The notes beneath the pieces are model-generated. The model was not told the DNA's origin, searched no databases, and saw nothing but the letters and a program-made list of their open reading frames with translations. A DNA stretch of 64,000 nt, from assembly GCF_001544475.1 (NCBI RefSeq), contig NZ_FCNW02000007.1, positions 118,784 to 182,783 on the forward strand. The letters run 5' to 3'. This DNA is from Caballeronia humi. Its GTDB lineage: Bacteria; Pseudomonadota; Gammaproteobacteria; Burkholderiales; Burkholderiaceae. The translations under genes were made by a program, and so were the position numbers. Shown one piece after another: positions 1 to 8,485 of this stretch. Position 1 is the stretch's first letter. Each line of letters starts with the position of its first letter.

Positions 1-1
1 C

Positions 2-550
2 AATCCATTCGCTGATGCGCCGGTGTCGGGCGGCGTCGTCGGCGCGCAGGCGGGGACGCTCACGTTCATGGTCGGCGCCGACGAAGCGCTCTTCGAAACG
101 CTGCGCCCCGTCTTCTCAGGCATGGGTAAAAACATGGTGCGCTGCGGCGAAACGGGCACTGGACAGATCGCGAAAATCTGCAACAACCTGCTGCTCGCGA
201 TTTCGATGATCGGCGTCGCCGAGGCCATGAAACTTGGCGAATCGCTGGGCATCGATCCGGGAAAACTCGCGAGCATCGTCAACACATCGACAGGGCGCTG
301 CTGGAGCTCGGAGACGTGTAATCCCTATCCCGATATCGTGCCGACTGCGCCTGCATCACGCGGCTACACGGGCGGTTTCGGCGCTGACCTGATGCTCAAG
401 GACCTGGGCCTCGCCGTTGATGCAGCGCGTCAGGCAAAACAACCGGTTTTCATGGGCGCGCTCGCGCAACAGCTTTATCAGTCGATGAGCCAGCAGGGCC
501 TGGGCGGTCTCGATTTTTCGGGCATTATCAAGCTGTACGGCAAGGGCTAG
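2..550 (+). CDS. mmsB: 3-hydroxyisobutyrate dehydrogenase, C-terminal part (5' end outside window)
   Basis: The reading frame is open from base 2, so only the last 182 codons of a roughly 300-residue protein are present. The enzyme oxidises 3-hydroxyisobutyrate to methylmalonate semialdehyde with NAD in valine breakdown. The visible part starts at the substrate-binding motif DAPVSGGVVGAQAGTL and contains GQIAKICNN, with the catalytic lysine of the 3-hydroxyacid dehydrogenase family, followed by the all-helical C-terminal domain (GFGADLMLKDLGLA). It ends with YGKG as many mmsB products do. Other valine-pathway genes would be expected upstream, outside the window. A related beta-hydroxyacid dehydrogenase is possible but less likely. 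Confidence 0.9.
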   Translation, partial: NPFADAPVSGGVVGAQAGTLTFMVGADEALFETLRPVFSGMGKNMVRCGETGTGQIAKICNNLLLAISMIGVAEAMKLGESLGIDPGKLASIVNTSTGRCWSSETCNPYPDIVPTAPASRGYTGGFGADLMLKDLGLAVDAARQAKQPVFMGALAQQLYQSMSQQGLGGLDFSGIIKLYGKG

Positions 551-559
551 AAACCGCTC

Positions 560-583
560 TCAGGCACGCACGTACGTGCCTGA
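560..583 (+). terminator. Hairpin after mmsB
   Basis: A perfect 9-bp stem (TCAGGCACG / CGTGCCTGA) with a 6-base loop lies 10 bases after the mmsB stop. The T-run behind it is short, so it is a weak intrinsic terminator or an mRNA-stabilising hairpin. Confidence 0.5.
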
Positions 584-822
584 ATTTGCAAGGAAATAAC
601 TGCTTTACTAAGCTGCACTGCACAACGCCGACCGCAATCGCACGGCTGTCATGGGCATCGGGATTACGATGATTCGCTTTCCCAAAAAATGTCCTATTCT
701 GCAAGCACGACGTTCTGCTCCCGTGAAAACGAAGTAGCTGCTTAACGCTTCGAATCAACGGACGAAACGCTCGATGCACGTAGAACTTCGGCATGTTGCC
801 GACTTGGACAAAGGAGCACGCG

Positions 823-1170
823 ATGCAAGTAACCCGTCACCTGAACATGGAATTGCGGCACGCCACGATGCCTACGTACGTGGCCAGCTATTTGTTCCCG
901 TTGCTGCTTTTGGCGTATGAAGCGTGGCGCGTGGGGTCGTGGGTGGCCGTGAACGGCTTCAACTTCATGAACTTCAAGTCGATGGGCTACGAGTTCGCGT
1001 TGATGGTCGCCGTTTTCGCCATGCAAGTGATCGTCGAAATCGCGTTTCTCGCTGCTGCTGGATTGACCAAGCATCATGATTTTGGCCATCGGATGGCGAA
1101 CCTGCTGCTCGGATTGTTCTGCTCGCTCGTCGTGCTCGGATTCGACCTTGCGCTGCAATATGCGATCTAA
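823..1170 (+). CDS. Small integral membrane protein of unknown function
   Basis: 115 residues. The ATG at 823 is chosen because AAGGAG lies 6 bases upstream; an earlier in-frame ATG at 793 has no ribosome site. Three hydrophobic segments are visible, at about residues 14-32, 50-75 and 90-112, so it is probably an inner-membrane protein. No domain was recognised. It stands alone between mmsB and a convergent flavoprotein gene and shares a strong terminator with it. Confidence 0.7.
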   Translation: MQVTRHLNMELRHATMPTYVASYLFPLLLLAYEAWRVGSWVAVNGFNFMNFKSMGYEFALMVAVFAMQVIVEIAFLAAAGLTKHHDFGHRMANLLLGLFCSLVVLGFDLALQYAI

Positions 1171-1199
1171 GAAGCGCTGATTTTTTTGCGCGGTAAGAG

Positions 1200-1234
1200 A
1201 AAGCCGGTTGCTCCCGCAACCGGCTTTGTTTTTT
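1200..1234 (+). terminator. Intrinsic terminator between convergent genes
   Basis: A 12-bp perfect stem (AAAGCCGGTTGC / GCAACCGGCTTT) with a 4-base loop is followed by GTTTTTT. It ends the 823-1170 transcript; its A-rich left arm may also serve the minus-strand gene that stops at 1234. Confidence 0.85.
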
Positions 1235-2682
1235 CAGCAGCCGGCGGCGGTCGGCAACGCGGGCGGAGTCTGCGCGCGTTCTTCGTAGCATTTCCGGTTC
1301 GCATCCTTCAGCGCCGTGCGCACGCCTTCTTCCACGACAGGGTGATAGAACGGCAGCTTGAGCATGTCCTCGACAGTAAGTTCAAGCTGCAGCGCCCACG
1401 CGAGTAAATGGCCCAGATGTTCGACCACGGGACCGCATGCCTGCGCGCCCCGCAGCTTGCCCGTCTTCGCGTCGGCGTAGACGTGCAGCAGGCCGTGATT
1501 CTGCCGCATTACGCGGCTGCGCCCCTGCGTTTCGAACGACGCCGATCCTGTCACCGTCATCTGTTTGTCCAGGTCGTCGTAGGACGCGCCGACGATCGCC
1601 ACCTGCGGCTCGCTGAACACGATCGCAAACGGCACTTTGCGCTTCACGTGCTGTACGTCGGGAAAATGCGCGGCGTTGTCGCCGGCTAGTTTGCCTTCGT
1701 CGGCGGCGTCCGATAGCCACGGGCGCGTGCCGTCGCAATCGCCCGCGATGAAAATGCTGCTGTCGCCGCATTGCATGGACGTTTCGTCGAAGAGCGGCAC
1801 GCCCTTGTCGTTCAATGCGATGCCGGTGTTTTCGAGACGTAGCGGCTTCAGATCAGGCGCGCGGCCCGTCGCGACGAGCACCGTGTCGAACTGCTCGGTG
1901 CGTGTGGCGCCGTCGAACGACTTGAAGCGGATCGTCGGCACGCCGTCCTGCATCGACATCGCTTCGATTCTGGCGTCCGGATCGAAATAGAATTCGTCGC
2001 GCAGAGTCGCCGTGAGCGCGTCGCGCACCAGCGTATCCGAGAGCGCAGCCACGCGTCCGCCCTTGCCGAACATGAATACTTCGACGCCGAGCCGTGCGAA
2101 CGCCTGTCCGAGTTCCAGCGCGATCGGGCCGCCGCCGAACACGGCGGCGCGCTTCGGCAAGGTCTTCAGTTCGAAGACGTCGTCGCTCGTGAGCAGGCAA
2201 TCGCCGAAGACGTCGAAGCCATCGGGGACGGCTGGCCGCGCGCCCGTCGCGATCACGACGCTGGTCGCCTCGATCCTCTGCGTCTCATCGATCGATAAAA
2301 CATGATGCCCCGCCGCCGATTTCTCGAAGCGCGCGCGTCCGCGGATCACGCAATCCGCGGGAAACGAATCCGTTTCTTCGATGATGCCCTTCACGAAATG
2401 ATCGCGTTCGCGGCGGACGTAATCGAGTACTTGCGCGCCGTTCGCTTCGAGCGCGTGCGTGCCTTCGATCCCGCGCGGCGCGAGCGCTTGCGCGTCGTGC
2501 AAACCGTTGGCGGCGGCGAGCAGCAGTTTCGACGGCATGCAGCCGACGCGCGCGCAAGTCGTCCCGAACTCGCCGGCTTCGATCAGCACAGCCCGCTTGC
2601 CTGCCGCACGCGCCGCGCGAAATGCGGACATCCCGGCCGTCCCCGCGCCGATCACGGCGACGTCTACTCGTTCTTTTTTCAT
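1234..2682 (-). CDS. Dihydrolipoamide dehydrogenase-like pyridine nucleotide-disulfide oxidoreductase
   Basis: 482 residues. FAD/NAD-dependent class I disulfide oxidoreductase. The FAD motif VIGAGTAGMSAFRAA is at about residue 8, and the redox disulfide is CARVGC in the slot where lipoamide dehydrogenases carry CLNVGC. The NAD-binding GGGPIALELGQAFARLG is near residue 180, and FYHPVVEEGVRTAL near the C-terminus carries the catalytic His-Glu pair. The start at 2682 (MKKERVDV) is preceded by AAAGGAC; 16 extra in-frame codons upstream are probably untranslated. No E2 or lipoyl-domain gene is nearby, so the electron acceptor is unknown. It is in line with the GH15 and SDR genes upstream but overlaps neither. 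Confidence 0.85.
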   Translation of the reverse strand: MKKERVDVAVIGAGTAGMSAFRAARAAGKRAVLIEAGEFGTTCARVGCMPSKLLLAAANGLHDAQALAPRGIEGTHALEANGAQVLDYVRRERDHFVKGIIEETDSFPADCVIRGRARFEKSAAGHHVLSIDETQRIEATSVVIATGARPAVPDGFDVFGDCLLTSDDVFELKTLPKRAAVFGGGPIALELGQAFARLGVEVFMFGKGGRVAALSDTLVRDALTATLRDEFYFDPDARIEAMSMQDGVPTIRFKSFDGATRTEQFDTVLVATGRAPDLKPLRLENTGIALNDKGVPLFDETSMQCGDSSIFIAGDCDGTRPWLSDAADEGKLAGDNAAHFPDVQHVKRKVPFAIVFSEPQVAIVGASYDDLDKQMTVTGSASFETQGRSRVMRQNHGLLHVYADAKTGKLRGAQACGPVVEHLGHLLAWALQLELTVEDMLKLPFYHPVVEEGVRTALKDANRKCYEERAQTPPALPTAAGC

Positions 2683-2713
2683 AAGTCCTTTCCAGACGTT
2701 CGATTCAAGGCGT

Positions 2714-4561
2714 TCACGACCACGGCGCATGCCGGCCTTCCAGACTGCGATCGAGCTGGAACGCCGAGCTGATCAGCGCGAGATGCGTGAGCGCCTGCGG
2801 AAAATTGCCGAGCGACGCGCCATCGACGGCGACTTCTTCCGAGTAAAGCCCCACATGGTTCGAATAGGCAAGCATCTTTTCGAAGACGAGCCGGCCTTCA
2901 TCGACGCGCCCCGCGCGCGCCAGCGCCTCCGCGTACCAGAACGAACAGGCGCTGAAGCCGCCTTCCTCGCCGTCGAGGCCGTCGAGCGCGCCGCCGCGCG
3001 TGTAGCGGAAGATCAGCGGATCGACGCGCAAGTCGCGGCCGATCGCATCGAGCGTCGAGAGCCAGCGCGCGTCTTTCGGGCCGATGAAGCGCACGAGCGG
3101 CATCATCAGGACGGACGCGTCGAGGATCTTCGAGCCGGGCGTCTGCACAAAACTTTCCAGCTCGCCGTTCCAGAAATTCTCATGGATGTCGCGATGAATG
3201 CGGTCGCGCACGTCGAACCATTCCGCGAACGGCGCCGGCAGCGAGCGCTTTTGTGCGAGCCGCAGCGCGCGATCGAGCGCGACCCAGCACATCAGGCGCG
3301 AATGCAGCAGCGGCCGCGCGCCGTTGCGGAATTCCCAGATGCCGTGGTCCGGCTCCTCCCAGTGCGCGGCGACGTAATCGATGGTGCGCGTGACGTGCTG
3401 CCAGCCGTCGTGCGAGATCGCCGCGCCGTACTTGTTGTAGAGGTAGACGGCGTCCATCAGCGCGCCGTAAACGTCGAGCTGCATCTGGTCGCGCGCCGCG
3501 TTGCCGATGAGCGGTGGCTCGATGCCACTTCCGTGCAACTCGCCGGCGACGGTTTCTTCCGGCGGCGGCTCGCCATCCACTGCGTACATCACGCGCAGCG
3601 AGCCGTCCGAGTCGCAGCGCTTGTTGCGCTCGGCGATCCAGTGCATGAATTGCTGCGCCTCGCCCGTGTAGCCGAGCCGCAGCAGCGCGTAGACGGAGAA
3701 CGCGGCGTCGCGAATCCACGTGTAGCGGTAGTCCCAGCGGCGCCCGCCTTGCGGCGTCTCGGGCAGTCCGAACGTCGGCGCCGCGACGATCGCGCCGTGC
3801 TCGCGCGAGCTAAGGAGTTTCAGCAAGAGCGCCGAGCGCATCACGACTTCGCGATAGCGCCCCCGATACGTCGATTGCGTAGCCCAAGCGCGCCAGTACG
3901 CGACGGTTTCGTCGAGCGACGCGTCGCAGGGTTGGGTGCGTTCGAGCGGTTCCGACGCGCCGCCGAGCACGAAGCACGCGGTTTCGTCTTCGTCGAGGTC
4001 GAAGCGGGCGATGGCGTCCTTGTTGCCGTCAATCGAAACGTCGACGGTGGCGCAGAGGGTCAGGGCTTCGGACTCGGCCGGTTCGAAGCGCACCGCACGC
4101 TCGCTGGCTTGCACGACTTCGTGTTCCGAGCGCGCGTAATCGAAGCGCGGCGCGCAGCGCATCGTCATCGAGACGCGGCCGAATATCGCCCGCACTATCC
4201 GCACGACGCAATTCGGCGCATCGTCGCCGGAGCGCGTGAGCGGCATGAAATCGATCACTTCGCACACCGCATCCGGCGACATGAAACGCGTCACGAGCAC
4301 GTTCGTTTCGGGCAGATACATTTGCTTGACGCGCGGGGCGTCGATCACGGGCGCGATCTGGAAGTGCCCGCCGCGCTGCGCATCGAGCAGCGCGCCGAAG
4401 ATCGTCGGCGAATCGACGCGCGGATAGCACATGAAATTGAGCGCGCCGTCGGTGGCGACGAGCGCCGTCGTGCGCATGTTGCCGATCACGCCGTGCTCTT
4501 CGATAGGCGTGCTGCACGGAACGCGCTTCGTCTGTGTTTGTGTCTGCGTTTGTTCAGCCAT
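2714..4561 (-). CDS. Glycoside hydrolase family 15 protein (glucoamylase/trehalase-like)
   Basis: 615 residues, normal length for bacterial cytoplasmic GH15 enzymes. An N-terminal beta-sandwich (to about residue 260) is followed by the (alpha/alpha)6 barrel. Family signatures are visible: GRRWDYRYTWIRDAAFSVYA, GSGIEPPLIGNAARDQ, EEPDHGIWEFRNG (likely general acid Glu) and YSEEVAVDGASLGNFPQAL (likely base Glu). Members release glucose from alpha-glucans or trehalose. There is no signal peptide. The N-terminus has a Gln-Thr repeat (MAEQTQTQTQTK). The start overlaps the end of the SDR gene by 8 bases, so the two are probably translated together; glucose release plus a glucose-dehydrogenase-like SDR would make a coherent pair. 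Confidence 0.88.
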   Translation of the reverse strand: MAEQTQTQTQTKRVPCSTPIEEHGVIGNMRTTALVATDGALNFMCYPRVDSPTIFGALLDAQRGGHFQIAPVIDAPRVKQMYLPETNVLVTRFMSPDAVCEVIDFMPLTRSGDDAPNCVVRIVRAIFGRVSMTMRCAPRFDYARSEHEVVQASERAVRFEPAESEALTLCATVDVSIDGNKDAIARFDLDEDETACFVLGGASEPLERTQPCDASLDETVAYWRAWATQSTYRGRYREVVMRSALLLKLLSSREHGAIVAAPTFGLPETPQGGRRWDYRYTWIRDAAFSVYALLRLGYTGEAQQFMHWIAERNKRCDSDGSLRVMYAVDGEPPPEETVAGELHGSGIEPPLIGNAARDQMQLDVYGALMDAVYLYNKYGAAISHDGWQHVTRTIDYVAAHWEEPDHGIWEFRNGARPLLHSRLMCWVALDRALRLAQKRSLPAPFAEWFDVRDRIHRDIHENFWNGELESFVQTPGSKILDASVLMMPLVRFIGPKDARWLSTLDAIGRDLRVDPLIFRYTRGGALDGLDGEEGGFSACSFWYAEALARAGRVDEGRLVFEKMLAYSNHVGLYSEEVAVDGASLGNFPQALTHLALISSAFQLDRSLEGRHAPWS

Positions 4562-5354
4562 TGCCGGCGAACCCCGGATAGAGCGTCATGCCGCCATCGA
4601 CGAAAAGCGTCGTGCCGACGACGTAATCGCTTTCGTCCGAGGCGAGCCAGACGGCCGCGCGCCCGATGTCGTCCACTTCGCCGATCCGGCCGTAGGGCAC
4701 CAGCTTCAGAAGTTTCTGAAGCGCGTCTTCGCTGTCCCACGCCTCCTTGTTGATCGGCGTGCGAATGGCGCCGGGCGCGATCGAATTCACGCGAATGCGC
4801 TGCGGCGCGACCTCCTGTGCGAGCGATTTCATCATCATCTGGATGCCGCCTTTCGACGCCGCATAGTTCACGTGTCCCGCCCACGGGATGATCTCGTGCA
4901 CGGAACTCATGCAGATGATCTTGCCGAGCGCCTTCGAGACCGGGCGCGGGCCGCGCCGCAAAAATTCGCGCACGGCGCGCTGGGCGGTCAGGAACTGGCC
5001 AGCGAGGTTGACGTTCATCACGGTGTGCCAGTCGTCGAGTGTCATGTCGGCGAACGGCGCGTCCTTCTGCAGCCCCGAGTTCGCGACGACGATGTCGATC
5101 GTGCCGAAGCGCTGTGTGACGGCGTCGAACATGGCGTCGATTTCGGATTCGTTGGCGACGTTGGCGCCGATGGCGAATGCATGGCCACCGCATTGTTCGA
5201 TATCGGCGGCGAGCTTGTCGGCGGGCGCGCCGTGCGAGTGATAGTTGATCGCGACGCTCGCGCCGGCGTCGGCAAGCGCCTGCGCGACGCCGAAACCGAT
5301 GCCGGAACTCGCGCCGGTGACGAGGGCGATCTGGCCTTCGAGGGGTTTGTGCAT
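4554..5354 (-). CDS. SDR family oxidoreductase (glucose 1-dehydrogenase-like)
   Basis: 266 residues. A classical short-chain dehydrogenase with the nucleotide motif TGASSGIGFGV, the NxG motif as ANSGLQ in place of NNAG, catalytic Ser in ICMSSVHE, YxxxK as YAASK, and C-terminal VDGGMTLYPGF. The last motif and overall pattern resemble NAD(P)-dependent glucose 1-dehydrogenases. It is first in a minus-strand pair with the GH15 gene. Substrate assignment is from similarity and context only. Confidence 0.85.
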   Translation of the reverse strand: MHKPLEGQIALVTGASSGIGFGVAQALADAGASVAINYHSHGAPADKLAADIEQCGGHAFAIGANVANESEIDAMFDAVTQRFGTIDIVVANSGLQKDAPFADMTLDDWHTVMNVNLAGQFLTAQRAVREFLRRGPRPVSKALGKIICMSSVHEIIPWAGHVNYAASKGGIQMMMKSLAQEVAPQRIRVNSIAPGAIRTPINKEAWDSEDALQKLLKLVPYGRIGEVDDIGRAAVWLASDESDYVVGTTLFVDGGMTLYPGFAGNG

Positions 5355-5572
5355 GGTGTTCCTTGGCGTTTTCTTGAGTCAGGCGGGCGTTTTGATGCGG
5401 GAGCAAGGGGCGCGCCTGAAGGCTTTGTATTGGCTTCGGCGCAAGTCGAGATTTTCTGCAGAAAATGCTTGGCGATGAGCAATCATTGTTCGTGCAACAC
5501 ATTGCTACACATAAGTTTTGTCGGATTTTGATAGGATGGTGACCTCTATTGAAAAACGCATACGAAAACGTC

Positions 5573-5992
5573 ATGAACCTTGAAGACCGCATCGTCCGAT
5601 CGATCAGCCTGCGCAAGGGAACCGTCGTGCTGCGCTCGGAACTCGCCCCGCTCGGCAGCGCCGCGCAGATTACGCGCGTGCTCGCGCAATTGCTGGAGAA
5701 GGGAAAGCTTGTGCGCGTGAGCAAAGGCGTGTTTGCGAAGACGCGTGTCAACAAGTTCACCGGGACGTTGACGGTGGCGGGGTCGCTCGAAAACATCGCG
5801 TCGGAGACCTTCAGGAAGCTCGGTATCCCGGTGCGGCCCGGCCGCCTGATACGCGAATACAACGAGCGCAAGACGACGCAGATCCCGGTGGAACTTGTCG
5901 CCGACACGGGCAAACGGCGCATCAGCCGGAAAATTGAAGTCGCAGGACTGATGGTGAAATATGAGAACGATCGCACGCGAACAGCACAATGA
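5573..5992 (+). CDS. AbiEi-type antitoxin (DUF6088 family), type IV toxin-antitoxin
   Basis: 139 residues from ATG 5573 (MNLEDRIVRSIS); a TTG at 5549 would add eight residues. Antitoxins of this family are DNA-binding repressors of their own operon and counter the AbiEii nucleotidyltransferase. The N-terminus carries a winged-helix-like segment (KGTVVLRSELAPLGSAAQ, then VLAQLLEKGKLVRVSKGVFA), as in DUF6088 proteins; the basic C-terminus is PVELVADTGKRRISRKI. It overlaps the toxin gene by 32 bases. A 15-codon ORF (5536-5583) with a better ribosome site overlaps its start and may couple translation. Confidence 0.8.
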   Translation: MNLEDRIVRSISLRKGTVVLRSELAPLGSAAQITRVLAQLLEKGKLVRVSKGVFAKTRVNKFTGTLTVAGSLENIASETFRKLGIPVRPGRLIREYNERKTTQIPVELVADTGKRRISRKIEVAGLMVKYENDRTRTAQ

Positions 5993-7154
5993 CATCGAAG
6001 ACGCTCGCGCTGGGAAACTGCTCGGACATTTGCGGCCCGCGATCCTGGAGAAGGACATCCACGTTACCGACGCGCTTGCCGCGCTGGCCAGCATTCGCGT
6101 AAGTCACACGGCGTATCGGAAGGATCGGCGGTCGCAGCGTGACACGCGGCCGGCTGAAGTGACCGTCGAGACGCGGATGATTTTTGCGGGCGGCACTTGT
6201 CTCGCAAAGGCGCACGGGTTGATCGAGCGAATGTCGGAGGACATCGACATCAAGGTGGTGCTGGATGAAGTGCCTGAGGGCTATGCGCTCGCGGGCGGGC
6301 GCGGTGACAGGAGCCGCCTGGGCGAACTGCAGGCTCAAGTCTGCGAACGGCTGAAGGGTTTGGGTTTTACGCTCATTGAAGGTGAGGACGAAGACAATCC
6401 GCGCTCACGCGACAATCGCCGCTATTTCCTCCTGCATCTTGCCTTTCGGGCGGAATTCGGCGGAAGCGAATTTGCCCTGCGCCCCGAACTCAAAATCGAA
6501 CTGATTCACCGCCCGCCGATGCTGCCCATCGAGCCGCGCGAGATGGGTTATCTGCTGGACCATCTGGTTGGCCGCGCGTCAGCCGAACCGTTTTCGATGC
6601 CATGCATTTCCGTCGCGGAGACGCTCGGCGAGAAAATCCTGTCGTTGCTCCGGCGTTGCGCGTGGCACTGGGACGGCCGCCAACGCGGCAGTTTCGATGC
6701 TGCCCTCGTCCGCCACATCTACGACACATGGCGCATCTGCGCGATCAGCCCGGATTCAGTGGACGAGGCGAGCATCGTTTTCGAAGCGCTGGTGATGAAA
6801 GATGTCGCGGAATTTGGCGCCCAGCATGAGGAATTCGCCGACGAACCGTTCGACACCCTCCGCCGCGCCCTTCATCGCACCGCGACTGAACCCACGCTGC
6901 GCCATCATTTCGACGAGCGCCTCATCCCGCTGGTGTTCGCGGCGGAGCGCCCCGTCTACGACAACTGCCTGGCGAGCTTCACCACCGCGGCGCATCGCAT
7001 GCTCAGGCCTCAGTCGAAGGCACGGTCCAGGCCCAGGTCCACCCCTAGGCCAAGGCCACGCCGCGCCATGTCGTTGCCGGCGACGCGAATCGCGGGAAAC
7101 CGGTCGGTCGGATGCGCGATTTCATCCTGCGAAGCCACGATCTCCAGTTCGTAG
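5961..7154 (+). CDS. AbiEii-type nucleotidyltransferase toxin
   Basis: 397 residues. AbiEii/AbiGii-family toxins are DNA polymerase beta-fold nucleotidyltransferases that halt growth, often in phage defence. The core motif is visible: [20 protein letters not shown] followed by IDIK, giving the GG...(S)xDxD pattern. [12 protein letters not shown] and ELKIELIH follow as in the family. Translation overlaps the AbiEi gene by 32 bases. The last 48 or so residues are an Arg/Pro/Ser-rich tail ([12 protein letters not shown]) encoded antisense to the end of pdxY, which looks like read-through past the conserved domain rather than family sequence. Confidence 0.8.
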   Translation: MRTIAREQHNDIEDARAGKLLGHLRPAILEKDIHVTDALAALASIRVSHTAYRKDRRSQRDTRPAEVTVETRMIFAGGTCLAKAHGLIERMSEDIDIKVVLDEVPEGYALAGGRGDRSRLGELQAQVCERLKGLGFTLIEGEDEDNPRSRDNRRYFLLHLAFRAEFGGSEFALRPELKIELIHRPPMLPIEPREMGYLLDHLVGRASAEPFSMPCISVAETLGEKILSLLRRCAWHWDGRQRGSFDAALVRHIYDTWRICAISPDSVDEASIVFEALVMKDVAEFGAQHEEFADEPFDTLRRALHRTATEPTLRHHFDERLIPLVFAAERPVYDNCLASFTTAAHRMLRPQSKARSRPRSTPRPRPRRAMSLPATRIAGNRSVGCAISSCEATISSS

Positions 7155-7933
7155 CGTCCCGCCTCGTAAGTCGCCTTGACCACGGCATTCACCGCCGCGA
7201 GCGTGTGCTCGAGCGCGTCGCGCAGCGAATCGCCGAGAAGCGTGCGCGCGACGAACACCGCGCTCGTCAAATCGCCGACGCCTACCGGCTGTCGCGCGAA
7301 CGGATACAGCGGCCGCTGCGCGAACCACGCCTCGGTCGCGCTGACTACAAGCATGTTGAACGTATCGGCGCGGCTGTTCCGGTCGATCAGATGCTTCACC
7401 AGAATAAAGCGCGGCCCGCGCCCGATCACCTCGCGGCACGCGTCGACGGCGTCTTCCACCGTTTCGATCGTCCGGCCGGAAAGCTTCTCCAGTTCGATAT
7501 GGTTGGGCATCATCGCGTCGGCGACTTCCGGCATCGTCGTGACGAGGAAGTCCTGAATGGCCGGCTCGACGGTGCAACCACCCGTCGCGCCCATGACCGG
7601 GTCGCAGAAGAAGATCGCGCGCGGATTCACGGATTTCACCGTTCGCACGATCTCGACCACCGCGCGGCCTTGCTCGGTCGAGCCGAGATAGCCCGAGAGC
7701 ACCGCGTTGCAGCGCGCGAGCATGCCAATCGCGCCGATTCCGTCGATCACGTTCTGTAATTCGTCGGCATCGAAGACGCTGCCGGTCCAGCGGCCGTATT
7801 GCGTGTGATTCGAGAACTGGACGGTATTGAGCGGCCAGACGTTGACGCCGAGCCGACGCATCGGGAACACCGCCGCGCTATTGCCGGCGTGTCCAAAAAC
7901 CACATGCGACTGAATACTGAGGACGTTGTTCAT
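7010..7933 (-). CDS. pdxY: Pyridoxal kinase
   Basis: 307 residues from ATG 7933 ([18 protein letters not shown]), preceded by an AGAGA ribosome site; a longer frame upstream lacks family similarity. It phosphorylates pyridoxal to PLP in the B6 salvage pathway. Family features: [16 protein letters not shown] at the N-terminus, [15 protein letters not shown], and [10 protein letters not shown] with the catalytic Asp. PdxY is usually about 287 residues; the surplus is a C-terminal Gly/Leu tail ([11 protein letters not shown]) coded by a short degenerate repeat. The final 145 bases are shared, antisense, with the AbiEii frame. Confidence 0.9.
   Translation of the reverse strand: MNNVLSIQSHVVFGHAGNSAAVFPMRRLGVNVWPLNTVQFSNHTQYGRWTGSVFDADELQNVIDGIGAIGMLARCNAVLSGYLGSTEQGRAVVEIVRTVKSVNPRAIFFCDPVMGATGGCTVEPAIQDFLVTTMPEVADAMMPNHIELEKLSGRTIETVEDAVDACREVIGRGPRFILVKHLIDRNSRADTFNMLVVSATEAWFAQRPLYPFARQPVGVGDLTSAVFVARTLLGDSLRDALEHTLAAVNAVVKATYEAGRYELEIVASQDEIAHPTDRFPAIRVAGNDMARRGLGLGVDLGLDRAFD
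7022..7058. repeat. Degenerate hexamer repeat at the pdxY/AbiEii overlap
   Basis: A run of GGTCCA/GGCCCA-like hexamers encodes the [11 protein letters not shown] tail of PdxY on one strand and the [12 protein letters not shown] tail of AbiEii on the other. Such a run can expand or contract by slippage. Confidence 0.45.
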
Positions 7934-8485
7934 GATCTCTTCCGGGATGCGGACGGCGCCCTTTGAAACGGGATGCTCGGTTCGTCGAAACAACACGCGC
8001 GCCGCAAACGATAAACGAGAGCGGCGATTTGCATGTTTAGCTAAAGAACGCCGGAGCACTGAAGCCCGAAAGGACCGCCCGGCGCATGAGTCCTATTGTG
8101 CCGCGCCTTGGCGCGCTGCGGCATTGCCACTTGGTTATTAATTGCAAACTCGTGCAAACGCGCGAGGTTTTACGGTCCAGTGCGCCCGCGCGGTGCGCAA
8201 ATGGTAGCGCCGATGCAACAAACGGCATGGCGATTGCTGATTGTCTTCGCTAAACAGCGGCTTATTTCTCCGACCCGAACGATTATTCGCCACTCGAAAA
8301 AAACGGGTAATGCCGGCACACTATTTCGCTTGCGAGCCCGATAATGCTTTTCACGCGCAAAGCCGCGCATTCACTTTCATACTACCTATGCGCTAAAGAA
8401 ATACAGGAAACAGATCCACGAAGAAAGCGGGGCGATCAGAAGACGGACAGACATCAATAACCGCAAGTCAAATCAGGAGGCTGGA
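7934..8485. other. 552-bp intergenic region between pdxY and glgC
   Basis: The two genes are divergent, so both promoters should lie here. Several short frames exist but none has a ribosome site or protein-like composition. The right half is relatively AT-rich. No riboswitch, tRNA or clear operator was seen. Confidence 0.5.

Noticed and set aside
2459..4753. 764-codon frame on the plus strand
   Set aside because: Antisense shadow of the GH15 and flavoprotein genes; Arg/Ala-rich with no domain.
5355..5572. Possible att-like or terminal repeats around the AbiE module
   Set aside because: No direct or inverted repeat pair flanking 5.5-7.2 kb could be seen by eye, so no mobile-element boundary is claimed.
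8096..8344. 82-codon frame in the pdxY-glgC gap
   Set aside because: No ribosome site, no domain and composition of random GC-rich DNA.
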